Source: Agrocybe praecox (taxonomy: Eukaryota > Basidiomycota > Agaricomycetes > Agaricales > Agrocybaceae). From it: 13,114 bases of DNA. Each line of letters begins with the position of its first letter. Position 1 is the stretch's first letter. The stretch is from contig CAXHKQ010000090.1 of the NCBI GenBank assembly GCA_964017145.1, positions 1 to 13,114 of the forward strand. Reading direction: 5' to 3'. Both the position numbers and the translations under genes were made by a program. Shown here in pieces: positions 1-8,945 of the stretch. Below the pieces are notes generated by a model that was not told the DNA's origin, searched no databases, and was given only the letters and a program-made list of their open reading frames with translations.

Positions 1-699
1 CGCGTTCCGGGGCTGTTTTGCATCGAGCCGCGAGCGGCCTGATCGCTTTAACACGTAATTCTGCACGGTTCACAAATGAGTGTATGTGTGTCGGTTGTCG
101 GTCGCATGTGTGTTTTGGGCGCTCGCGCTTGCGCTTGCGTCGGTAATAAAACGATCACAGCCTGTCGCGGCGTTGTCGTTTTTAATCGAAACATTGTTTT
201 AAATGGAAATCGCACGTGTGCTTGCGTGTCGGGCTAGCGCACGCATAGCTGAATTGGACATGCAATGCGGCAGCAGCCAACAGGCTCAGTCGAAGCTTTG
301 CGCGGTGTGCGAGCAGCTGTGAAATTGTGATTGGACAAGCATGACGCTGGCTGCTCGCTGCTGCTGGCGATAGTGGTGAAACCAAGCGCGCGTTATGGTC
401 GAAGTGAAAACCAACCAGAAGGCACTTGGTTGACTAATTCGGTGTGCGCTCGGCTTGGCTGAGCTTGTGCTGTTATGAATTGCTAATTGACCTAGCAATT
501 ATAACATTTCTTGTGTGCGCGGCGCCGCCGCCAGCAGCAACTCTCGAATCGCGGAACGCAATCAAACTGCGCGCACTCGGCGGAAATGTGCTCGCTTGCA
601 TACTTGCTGGGGTTTTGTGAGCGCTAGTGTACGGGTACGGTGTGAGCGAGTACGCATGCGTGTGTTGTGTGTACGCTGTTTGTCGGGTTGGCATGCATG
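1..699. other. GC- and TG-rich spacer upstream of tRNA gene
   Basis: No gene is supported here. The sequence is rich in CpG and in TG/CA steps, with a short tandem CGCTTG repeat near 125-139 and alternating GTGTG/GCGTG stretches near 60-115 and 600-690. The open frames present are short, overlap on both strands, and have repetitive His/Thr/Cys/Val-rich translations typical of CA/TG repeats. An AATAAA hexamer occurs near 145, but no coding sequence precedes it within the window. The stretch could be regulatory or 5'-UTR-like DNA of a neighbouring gene, but nothing specific shows that. Confidence 0.6.
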
Positions 700-771
700 A
701 GCAGAGTGGCGCAGTGGAAGCGTGCTGGGCCCATAACCCAGAGGTCCGTGGATCGAAACCATGCTCTGCTA
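700..771 (+). tRNA. initiator tRNA-Met (anticodon CAT)
   Basis: This 72-nt gene encodes the initiator methionine tRNA that starts cytosolic translation. The acceptor arms AGCAGAG (700-706) and CTCTGCT (764-770) pair fully, with discriminator A at 771. The anticodon stem CTGGG/CCCAG (725-729 with 737-741) carries the three stacked G:C pairs that mark initiators. The loop CCCATAA puts the CAT anticodon at 732-734. The T loop reads ATCGAAA instead of the elongator TTCG form, and A1 pairs with T72; both are known hallmarks of eukaryotic initiator tRNA. The internal Pol III promoter is visible: the A box TGGCGCAGTGG lies at about 707-717 and the B box GGATCGAAACC at 750-760. There is no intron and no encoded CCA. 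The gene looks intact and functional. Confidence 0.97.
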
Positions 772-775
772 GATG

Positions 776-796
776 TTTTTTTGTGACTTTTTTTTT
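776..796 (+). terminator. RNA polymerase III terminator of tRNA-iMet
   Basis: A run of seven T residues (776-782) starts four bases after the discriminator base. A second run of nine T residues (788-796) follows and would act as a backup. Oligo-T on the coding strand is the known Pol III stop signal. Confidence 0.9.
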
Positions 797-905
797 CGGT
801 GGCATTCAATTTTGGCTAGGATTAAAACGTATGATGTTTGCATAGATTTGTTTGTTTAAACGCACTATTCTGCACCAAGAGATAAATCGAATCCAGGTTG
901 ATCTA

Positions 906-1170
906 CAGTCTATCTCAAAAGATTTCGGACACTGGTATTTTAGGGGTTCTTGTCCAGTGCCGACGTTTTCTATATATTTTAATGAATAACTTTTGTTCAT
1001 TCCATAATTACTCGACTTACTATCGAGTTTGAGAATTGTAGAGACCATAGGGTGGACACGCGGAGCCGTACCGTTTTGGAAATCACGACCCAAAAAATTC
1101 AACATATCCAATGAACTTTTTTTTTTGTGATGAGGTTTTGTACGTGTATTTATTTTCATTGCCAATCATT
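906..1170 (+). repeat. Left arm of element A inverted repeat
   Basis: Read inward from the TA site, this arm contains the terminal CAGTCTAT, then AGGGGTTCTTG, then GAGTTTGAGAATTGTAG at 1025-1041, GGAGCCGTACCGTTT near 1060-1076, and GATGAGGTTTTGTAC near 1129-1143. Each block has a reverse-complement counterpart in the right arm in the expected order. Small insertions and deletions separate the blocks. Confidence 0.82.
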
Positions 1171-1293
1171 CATGGAGAGGATGATTTTATTTCACTTCCC
1201 TTCATATACAAAATATTAGCGTTCCGGCGTCGGTTTAAGTTTAAGTGACGTAACATTTCACAGGGATGACTTAGAAATGTGCAAGTATACTCT

Positions 1294-1572
1294 AATGATT
1301 GGTAATGAAATTTGGCACAAAACCTTATCACTAAAAAAATGAAAAAAATCGCTTTCGACTTTTTTTTATTTTTTTTAATTTTTGGTCGTGTGTTTAGGAA
1401 ACGGAACGGCTCCGCGCGTCCACTCTATGGTCTCTACAATGCTCAAACTTGACAGAAAATTTTGTACTTACTTAGTGAATGAACAAAACTCAATCATCAT
1501 AATATCTAGAAATCGTCGTCTCTGTCCAAGAACCCCTGAAATACAGGTATCTGAACTCTTTTTTATAGACTG
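1294..1572 (-). repeat. Right arm of element A inverted repeat
   Basis: This is the reverse-complement counterpart of 906-1170. Its blocks are AATGATTGGTAATG (1294-1307), an oligo-A/T tract near 1325-1380, and TCTATGGTCTCTACAATGCTC around 1422-1442. AAGAACCCCTGA follows near 1528-1539, and the terminus reads ATAGACTG up to 1572. It is slightly longer than the left arm because of the expanded A/T tract. Confidence 0.82.
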
Positions 1573-1707
1573 TACTGTACGCTTGATGCAAGGTTGAAAC
1601 ACGCCATAAATTCGCAACTACTTCGAAGTCCTTTAATTTCGTTGTAATGAGATTATGCGATAGAAAATGTGAACCTTTGATAGATTGCAAAGTTCGGAAT
1701 CATTAAC

Positions 1708-1724
1708 AAAAAATTAGCAAAAAA
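1708..1724 (-). terminator. RNA polymerase III terminator of tRNA-Asp
   Basis: Six A residues at 1719-1724 read as TTTTTT on the minus strand, a few bases past the 3' end of the aspartate tRNA. A second run of six at 1708-1713 would serve as a backup stop. Confidence 0.88.
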
Positions 1725-1727
1725 GAT

Positions 1728-1799
1728 CTCTCCAGCGGGGAATCGAACCCCGGTCTCCCGCGTGACAGGCGGGGATACTTACCACTATACTACTGAAGA
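1728..1799 (-). tRNA. tRNA-Asp (anticodon GTC)
   Basis: This 72-nt minus-strand gene encodes the aspartate tRNA that reads GAC and GAT codons. The acceptor arms TCTTCAG and CTGGAGA pair over seven positions with one T-G wobble, and the discriminator is G (complement of 1728), a known aspartate identity base. The anticodon stem CCCGC/GCGGG holds loop CTGTCAC, with GTC at 1764-1766. The T arm is CGGGG-TTCGATT-CCCCG. The A box TAGTATAGTGG (1782-1792) and B box GGTTCGATTCC (1739-1749) are both present on the minus strand. There is no intron. The acceptor stem differs from the TCCTCG-type stem I associate with most animal tRNA-Asp genes, but the changes keep base pairing. It converges with the initiator tRNA gene. 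Confidence 0.95.
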
Positions 1800-2860
1800 C
1801 TTATATTCATGCCAAACAATATTCATTCTAGATACAAGCAGTGGTTACGCAAAACGCTTCAAACATGCCGCCGTTCGCGCACACACCCCCAAATCCGATG
1901 AATAATCGTTCGCAATTCATATGTCATACTAATCGAAAAGCATCAGCATTAGACATACAGACACAAATGCCGCGCGATCCACCAACACACGAGATATGAT
2001 ATATTCCACACATCGCACAGCATCCGCGGCGCGTCGCGTCGAGAGGGGCGTGTGCGATTTGCACACTCGATGTGTGTCGACTGTTACTGTCGGGTGAGCA
2101 TCCCACGCACGCACTCGCACGACACCTTCCCATTATAATTATAATGATTAAAATGCCGCGCATGCGCGCGCGACAATTCGTTCAAGAACGCTGCACGTTC
2201 GCACGCTGCGGCAATGAACAGCGAGCTACAAATTATGCAGAGCAAAACGGCCGGTGGACAACGAGATTTGAACGAGAGAAGAAAAAACGTGTGCCGCCTC
2301 AAGCTGAACGAAAAAAAAACAACCGACTGACACATTCATTACACGGTATATTACACGCGTGTGCAGGTCGCGCACAGGTGACATGCGAACAAGTGCGCGC
2401 GCACATCGATTGTGTTTGTGCGGGCGCATGTCAAAGACACACATCATTCACCGCATTTACTAAATCTGTCGATGATGCCAGCTCAGACACACAGACGCAT
2501 ACGCTCCTACACACAGCACCCAGTCTATCAGAAATTCATATCGAGGCGGCGGCATCTGTATATTCATCACAGTTCGCCATAAATCACCCGACAAATTGAA
2601 CGCTAATATGAATATATCGTTTAATAATGTACTCCTCGTTGCGAGTATACTAGGTGGTATAGAGATAACGCATCGCAAATCGCATTTGTGCAGGTTGTGC
2701 GCATGCGATCGATGTGTCTGATAATATTCGCGGCTTCATCTTATTATGTTCGTCATCTTTGTAATTGGAACATACTGGGATTACTTTGAACTTCTATGAA
2801 GTATTTGGAATACAAATTATAAATGAAATAACTACGTAGACACATGAAATTGTAAATATA
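1800..2860. other. CA/CG-rich spacer, AT-rich to the right
   Basis: No gene is supported. From 1850 to about 2600 the plus strand is rich in CACA, GCGCGC and CpG, including the 12-bp palindrome GTGCGCGCGCAC at 2393-2404 and a GCATGCGCGCGCG run near 2160-2172. The long frame on + (2072-2599) has a low-information, repeat-driven translation. From 2600 to 2860 the sequence is plain AT-rich spacer. Confidence 0.6.
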
Positions 2861-3727
2861 GGGTAAAGTCGGGCAAGTTTTGCCTCGGCCATTTTAGGCC
2901 TTTAAAATTAAGATATTCTTCTGAATTTAGAATATTGTGTGCATTTCATAGAACGACTCCTACCAATATAGATTCCGTTCCAATAGGGCCTTGGATACAA
3001 AAGTTATAGTCCTATACATTTGTTGGTGTGTTAGCTACGACAAATCATCTCCTATTGATGTGCTAGGAATCACAAACGCTTGCTGTAAAAAAAATCGAAT
3101 GATGGGCTTCGAAGCGAAATTTATCTGTAAACCCGAATCTATTTTTGTTTCACCGTTTACATGAACATTATCGTCTCTATCTCTAACTAATACATGGGGG
3201 GCAGATTTTGCCTGGCCTCCTTATGTTGTATTCATCCGATTTTGTTGGAAAACAAATTATTAAAATATGTTTATACAATGTTTAAAACACAGTGTAATAA
3301 ATGTTATCCGGAAAAGACCTCAGAGATGAACACATTTGCTGTGATATATCCTATTTTCATATGAACAATTTCTATCACAATTTATTGCACACGCGAAACC
3401 AGATTATAGAGACCATGTTGATATTTCTTGGTTTCTAACGATATTGTTCTTTTGAATGAGAATAAAAGGAACTTATTTGTTATTTTTCGACTCTGAATTG
3501 AAATCGACTGGAGGCAAAACTTACCCCCCATTATTCAAATCGTCGAAAAAATATGCTCTTGGTTTTTGGAATAAGCTTGAAGCGTAGACCCGATACGGAG
3601 CAATACTGTTCAGCAAAATTATAACCAGATAAATGGTTTATCGATTACATTTTACCATTTCGAAATTGATTAAAAATTACAGACGCGGTAGCTCGTCAAA
3701 CTTTTTAGGCAAAACTTGCCCACCTTA
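2861..3727. mobile_element. Inverted-repeat element with four GGCAAGTTTTGCC-like motifs (element C)
   Basis: The left end reads GGGTAAAGTCGGGCAAGTTT and the right end, read inward, GTAAGGTGGGCAAGTTTTGC, so imperfect terminal inverted repeats of about 20-25 bp bound roughly 860 bp. Two further copies of the motif lie inside: ATGGGGGGCAGATTTTGCC on + from 3194 and ATGGGGGGTAAGTTTTGCC on - ending at 3531. The four motifs therefore lie in + + - - order. TA dinucleotides occur at both edges, but the exact boundaries are blurred by a one-base length difference. No coding sequence is present. It could be a degraded MITE, or a smaller element (about 3194-3531) nested in a larger one. The superfamily is not assigned. 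Confidence 0.55.
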
Positions 3728-4380
3728 CAAACTGGTCGTAAATAATTGTATTCGGCCTAAAAACTGCTGACCTATTGGTCTTCATATAAATTAGAGCAGT
3801 GCAAGTGTGGAAGATGAGGGCATGCCATTTGCATATTTCTTCCACGTTCATCATTCATTGTGATAAAATTAGAGTTGTTATAAATTATAACATCTTCGAT
3901 TCTATCAGAATCAATCTGAAGCGCAACGAGAAGTTTGCTTATATTTATTTGTGTTGGTTGGTTTCGTTCAAAGTAGTCCTTTCGGACCGTCAAAAATTGC
4001 CGTAGCGGACGGTATTTCACGTCCTCATGGCGGGGTATTGGTTAAAGTTTTCAACTAGCAATAATCGCACCTCGGTTAAACCTCACTGGTTACGATATCG
4101 CCGCTGCGCAAAGTTAACTTTTCCCAGCCGCTGCCGAGCCACTCCATGCGGCGGTACGCTCGCAGCGCTGGCGAATCGCAAGCGATGCGAGCGATGCTCG
4201 AATACGAGGGGCGAGTTGGTGTGCGTGCGTGTGCACGTTCGTCGGATGTTGATGTGCGCGATATGCATGCGACTGTTTGTCGTTTGTTTGTTTGGTGCGA
4301 GAGTGGAGGGAGTTTATTTTTAGTGACACAAAACATGTGCTTTTATATTCTTCCGTCTATCGCGCGCACGTATGAAATAC
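3728..4380. other. Spacer with a CpG-rich patch
   Basis: No gene is supported. 3728-4020 is AT-rich and contains two small imperfect hairpins: GATTCT/AGAATC near 3898-3912 and a near-palindromic GTTATAAATTATAAC near 3876-3890. 4030-4330 switches to CpG-rich sequence with GCGATGCGAGCGATGC and GTGCGTGCGTGTGC runs. Frames are open on both strands here because stops are rare in GC-rich sequence; none resembles a known protein. Confidence 0.55.
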
Positions 4381-5400
4381 ACTCGAGTTAATTCACGAAT
4401 AGTAGCACATGCGGTTTCTTGTTGGTTGAATGTGGAAATATTAGGCATTTGATTGTTTCTTCGCAAGACCTATTTCATAATTAAAATGTAGTTAAACCAT
4501 TCAAATAGGAGATTTAGCAACAATTGTCAGAAGGTAAATTGCAATCATAAGTCGAGATAATGACGTTGCAAATAATTATTTGTACTTGCTGAACAGCAAA
4601 AGAGAGTTACGGGCTTATATCTACGATTATTCTGTTTTGTATTTCAAACCAATCTGTATGAAACCGTTATTATGGTGCTATCAGTTAATACAATTATTAA
4701 TGATTAACACGTCGTTTGCCTATAACACCCTTGAAACCAGAGAGTAATTCGAGATGATGTCACAATCGCACGCTCGCGGTTTCGCTTATCTCGTTCGTTT
4801 ACGCGCAGGTCAGTATTACTTCGTCGCGTTGACAAACCCGAAAAACCGACACGCTGATAAGACGACCGCACGACATGAGTTAGTGTTAGCAGCAGCAGCA
4901 CAGCGAACAAGATGACTTGAGACGATAAACAAATTTCAATTTAGTGGGCGAAAGGGAACACTTCAATTCAACATGCACGCGCGACGAGAACCGTACACAA
5001 TTTTCGACGGATGCGTGTCGACGACGTCGTCGTTGTGCCTTATCCGTTCGATCAACACATATTCAAATGGAGTCTAGTAAAATAACACACGCAAACACAT
5101 GAATACACGTATTTAGCATTGGTGTGTGCTCAAGGCGTTCCGGAGGGACGTCTTGCGCGCACGGCGTCTGTAGTGTGTACACAATTGACTTTTTAATAGT
5201 TGTGTGCTCGTCCGTGTGAACAGAGCGCGCATATATCGTTCTAGGTAAACAAACAAGACGCTCGCCGCTCGCGCATCTGATCAGCTACCGGCGGCGGAGT
5301 ATTATGTGTGAGATTAATTACAAAACTACAGGGCGCTAGCGACTAGCGAGTATATTCATTTCATTGTTGCGCGTGTTTCGGAAATTCGTCCGTATAATAT
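4381..5400. other. AT-rich spacer followed by CpG-rich, promoter-like patch
   Basis: 4381-4730 is AT-rich with nothing recognisable. 4740-5400 is rich in CpG, CGACGACG and CACG motifs, with a GCAGCAGCAGCA run near 4890-4901 and a TCAGT arthropod-initiator-like word at 4810-4814. No TATA box or downstream element at the usual spacing accompanies that word, so a promoter is not called. The patch could be regulatory DNA. Confidence 0.5.
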
Positions 5401-5990
5401 GTAACAACTAACAACACAATATTGTTATGCACAAGGTTTTCATTACTACCCTAGCACATACTATATTTGAAACATGCTTTATTTTTAGTTTAGAGTAAAA
5501 TAGCAACTGGCACATAAATTTAAAAGATACAGTTTTGTTAGGAAACCACAATTCTATAATATACATAAAAATCGTTTATGAAAAGTCTTATCTGCATCTC
5601 ATGTTAGAGCAGAGCCCTTAAGTTGGACCAAAGAAACCATTAGACATAACGATTTTCGTAGATGTTTCGAATGATGAGGAAGGAGAGTAAAATAAAAGAT
5701 TTCTCCCGCTACAATTTGATCGTGTTTCAAGTTAGGTTAATTGCTCATAACTTTTCTATGGATTGACTTAGAACAATGAGCGTGTACTCAAATGAAAGGT
5801 AATTGCATTGAGCACAAGTCCTCATAATTCGAAAATAATTACGAAAATCGTTGTGGGTTTTGGTATCAGGGTCAATAGTAAAGCGAGTTTTTCGTAGAAA
5901 ATAAAATAGTGTTTTCTCAACAAAACTGCACAACTTCTCCTATATGCAGAAAAATATACATGTTTCAAATTGATGAACTAGACTAGTACA
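5401..5990. other. AT-rich spacer, possibly transposon-derived
   Basis: This is AT-rich sequence without a gene. The part from about 5740 to 5940 (CATAACTTTT at 5746-5755, then TCAAATGAAAGG about 40 bp later) resembles the style of old dipteran repeats, and a similar word pair occurs near 10968-11030. No terminal repeats or target duplications could be found, so a mobile element is not called. Confidence 0.4.
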
Positions 5991-6756
5991 CATGCTGGCT
6001 GCACTTACCGTCATCGGCTGATGCTGGTGATGCTGGTTACGATTGTGTATGGCAACGATCGGCATTGTGAAGATGTGTGCGTGCGAGTTTGAGATGCTGC
6101 CAGGCTGCCGCTGGCTCTCGTCGTCGTCTTCGATATTGTGTAAGATTGCGCCCACGCGCACAGTTCGCGCACAACACTCGGTGCAAAACCGCGCGATTGC
6201 GTCGCACGCGTTCGCGAATTAGTTCGCCCGCAATTGAACCGCACTTGTGTGTGTGTGTGTGAGATGTGCGCCTAGCTATAGAGCACTATTATCATGATTG
6301 AACAATTAAAACGCGTTCGGCCCGACAGCCAGGCAGGGCGCACGCGCTGTTCCCACAACACTTGGCACGTACGGCTATGCTGCACACACACACTAATAAC
6401 GCTCAATGTTCACACTCGCACGAAGCATGCACACAAGCACTCCACATTCTAGCGCGAGCGCGCGCGTTTGTTTGCTGAAAAGCGAAATGAAACTTTAGCT
6501 GCGCGAAACATTCAGACTTCAGACACACGACGAATGCGCGGCAAGTGTGTGGTTCACGCACACGCGCTGTGAGCTCTGTGACACGGACACTCGACACGAT
6601 GTAGGTGCGCGCTGTGTTCGCACTGTGTGTGTGTAGATCGCGTAAAGAGATTCATTGTACGCACTCACGCACGCAGAGCCCAAGCAAGCACAAGCACCAA
6701 GGTTTTGACGGAGCCTAATAATCGCCGGCACGAACTAGAACACAGTGAACACAACG
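5991..6756. other. CA/CG-rich spacer
   Basis: No gene is supported. The stretch holds CpG- and CACA-rich sequence, a GTGTGAGCG-like vocabulary on one strand, and a microsatellite at 6246-6261. Open frames of 60-77 codons overlap on both strands and have repeat-driven translations. Confidence 0.55.
6246..6261 (+). repeat. (TG)8 microsatellite
   Basis: Eight perfect TG units lie within CpG-rich spacer. Confidence 0.95.
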
Positions 6757-6758
6757 TA

Positions 6759-7234
6759 CAGTGGCGGACAGAGAATTAAGATCGTTTTTATATTTAGAAC
6801 CGACGTATTCTAGGACTTTTGATGATTACATTATGCGCATTCACTGAGTAATCAACTTTATGTCAAGTTTGAGAATTGTAGAAACAATAGTGTGAGCACG
6901 CGGGGCCTTACAAAACACGAACCCAAAAATCTAAAAAGGCACAACGATTTTTGTAATTTTAATTGCGATCGATGAGGTTTTCTGTATTAATTATTTGGGT
7001 ATACTTGCCCCGCTCCAAATCAATTTTAATGTTACGTTTAATGTTACGCCTTTAAAACCCGAGAAGAAACAAGAATATTTTGAATCGAGAGTGAAATAGA
7101 ATTTGTGTTTTCATTTCACTCCATACAAAACCAAAATCGTGTTTCGTCTTCGAATAAGTTCTGCTAGAATACGCCGGCTCTGGCCGTGCTCCTTAATATT
7201 TATAAAAACGGTCGTAATTCTCTATCCGCCACTG
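6759..7234. mobile_element. Tc1/mariner-like MITE (element B)
   Basis: This 476-bp non-coding element is flanked by TA on both sides (6757-6758 and 7235-7236). Its terminal inverted repeats are about 34 bp with three mismatches. Both begin CAGTGGCGGA, followed by AGAGAATTA and CGTTTTTATA. A second inverted block, CGTATTCTAG, lies about 45-65 bp from each end. The CAGT start and TA duplication are diagnostic of Tc1/mariner-type elements in general. No transposase remnant is visible, so it is a MITE. Segment 6864-6911 matches 1024-1071 of element A at 40 of 48 positions, so the two are related. A hairpin GAGTGAAAT/ATTTCACTC lies at 7089-7121. Confidence 0.88.
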
Positions 7235-7236
7235 TA

Positions 7237-8069
7237 TATATATTTATGTTACTGTGCTAAGTGACGTGGCTCCAACTGCCTGTCATGTGTGAGTGTCTGT
7301 ATTCTGTACGTATGTGGACTGTTTGCTATATAGGCCACGAAATGACACAAAACTGCGCGAAACCTCACCGCAAACACGTGTGTGGGACACACAGACACAC
7401 ATTCCGAAGGTAAACGGACGACGACTCACGAAATTAGATCCGCACAAATGAGCGGCGACGGCGGCGGCGGAGGCGGTTGCGTCATGTGGTGTGAACTCCG
7501 ATACACACACACACACACATACACTCGACACTCACCGGCTAAATGAATTAAGATTTAATGTATTTTTTCCGCGCAACGCAACGCAGCACACGAAATCCGT
7601 TTGCCGTTTGCCCTTTCACGGCGCTGTAACAACCGCTCGCCGCGGTTTCGCTAGATCGTGAGTTGTTTTGACGCGGAGCCGCCGCCGCGCACACGCGGTC
7701 AAATGAACTCTGCGCGTGTAAGCGTGTGTGTTTGCGTGTCGCCCCCACGGCGTTTTGACTAGCACAGACGCGAAGGTGTGTTTTCGTGTGTGCGCGCGCA
7801 GGCATCCGCAATACCAAAACCGCTTCGGTGCAATTGCACCGCGTTTGTTGTCGTGCACGCGTGCTGCTAACAGTATGTCATCATCGCATAACACACAAAC
7901 TAACATACACCATGCACACATTCACTCGACTCATTCAATTGCGGCGGTAACCGCGCCGTATTGATTTGCGCACACGTGCGCACGAACGTCGACGACGACA
8001 ACAGATGCGAAAACCGCAAGCCAATACAAGCCAAGACTGTTCGCATTTGTTCTGATACATACACGGAGA
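7237..8069. other. CA/CG-rich spacer
   Basis: No gene is supported. It contains a GGCGGCGG run near 7457-7475, a microsatellite at 7503-7518, and alternating GTGTGCGCGCGC near 7788-7800. A TGCGCACACGTGCGCA block lies near 7967-7982. All frames appear repeat-driven. Confidence 0.55.
7503..7518 (+). repeat. (AC)8 microsatellite
   Basis: Eight perfect AC units lie in CA-rich spacer. Confidence 0.95.
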
Positions 8070-8945
8070 AAGCCCACTAACACCTCAATTACTTTATCTT
8101 TACCTCATTTACTTGTTTATCTTTATCTAACGACTACATATTCGACAATTGGGTTCTTCAAACTTGCCCAAAACGAGGACAATTGTGAAATTGTGGGATC
8201 TTTACAGATAGGATACTTTATGAATTGATCCCAATAAATCAAAGAATAAATTATAGAAAGAGTATTCGAAAAACATGATTGTTTGAATGCATTATCGTTT
8301 GTTATCGTTTCTGCACTAGAAGAGGTAGATTTTAATTGTGGATTTATGATGTGATTCCATATTACATGAACATATCCAGATAACAATTCTAAGACGAAAT
8401 CGTAGCTGTACTAATCATGATATTCAACATCTAAATGCAGGCCTTGTGAGTTACCGGTGATTGATAGAATGTTCAAATGTATAGCACTCAGGGAATCGTT
8501 GGGAACAGGATTCAAGAACTTTGGATGCATTATTACATTTATACAGCTATTCGCCTCAGAGACAGGTGCGTTGCACTTGAACACAAAGATTTTGCGTTGA
8601 TTGATAAGATATTGGAAAATGATGGAATATTTGCTTTAAGGTCTCACAAATATTACTGTGAATACGATCTAAAAACGGTCATTCCAGACAAAAGTTACAG
8701 CCTCCACAATATGACATTTGTATGACTTTCTCTTGACTTTTTGTGCATAAAACGTTATTCATTATTTACATTCTTGGCCCTAGCGGCTTTTATTAAGCCT
8801 ATCAGAAAACTACTTCTCACTTTGTATCCACAGATATATTCCTCACTATTGACGAAAATAATATCAAAACAATATCATCAAATATGTATTAAGACAGGCC
8901 AGAAAACAACGCTTGACTTTTTCGATCGAATGTATATGTATCAGC
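8070..8945. other. AT-rich block between GC-rich flanks
   Basis: This block of about 870 bp is sharply more AT-rich than the CpG/CA-rich DNA on both sides, which may mean an old insertion. TTATCTTTA occurs twice near 8095-8130, and CTTGACTTTTT occurs twice (about 8732 and 8912). I found no terminal repeats or target duplications. Frames at 8477-8725 and 8741-8962 on + and 8123-8386 on - have plausible amino-acid mixes but AT-biased codons, no splice context and no recognised motif; I do not call genes. Confidence 0.45.

Larger units (their letters stand above)
906..1572. mobile_element. Foldback Tc1/mariner-like non-autonomous element (element A)
   Basis: This 667-bp inverted-repeat element is flanked on both sides by TA (904-905 and 1573-1574), the target duplication of the Tc1/mariner superfamily. 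Both ends start CAGTCTAT when read inward. The arms, 906-1170 and 1294-1572, match imperfectly along their length: AGGGGTTCTTG recurs about 36 bp in from each end, a segment around TTGTAGAGACCATAG lies mid-arm, and CATTGCCAATCATT (1157-1170) faces its 13/14 inverted match at 1294-1307. The loop is about 123 bp. No transposase frame exists, so any movement would have needed an enzyme supplied elsewhere. Divergence between the arms implies an old insertion. It lies between two convergent tRNA genes and shares an internal segment with the element at 6759-7234. Confidence 0.82.

Noticed and set aside
806..1165. 119-codon minus-strand frame
   Set aside because: It overlaps the left arm of the foldback element, and the related 71-codon frame at 1382-1597 arises from the inverted copy. 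The similarity of the two translations reflects the inverted repeat, not a gene family.
2072..2599. 175-codon open frame on +
   Set aside because: It lies in CA/CG-rich spacer. The translation is rich in His, Thr, Arg and Ala from repeats, with no motif and a competing frame on the other strand.
3772..4020. 82-codon minus-strand frame with a plausible amino-acid mix
   Set aside because: AT-biased codons, no recognised motif, no splice context, and an open frame on + over the same bases.
4027..4391. Several overlapping frames on both strands
   Set aside because: CpG-rich sequence has few stops. None of the overlapping frames stands out by codon use.
4805..4850. Initiator-like TCAGT as a core promoter
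   Set aside because: There is no TATA box upstream and no downstream promoter element at +28 to +33; a five-base word is expected many times by chance.
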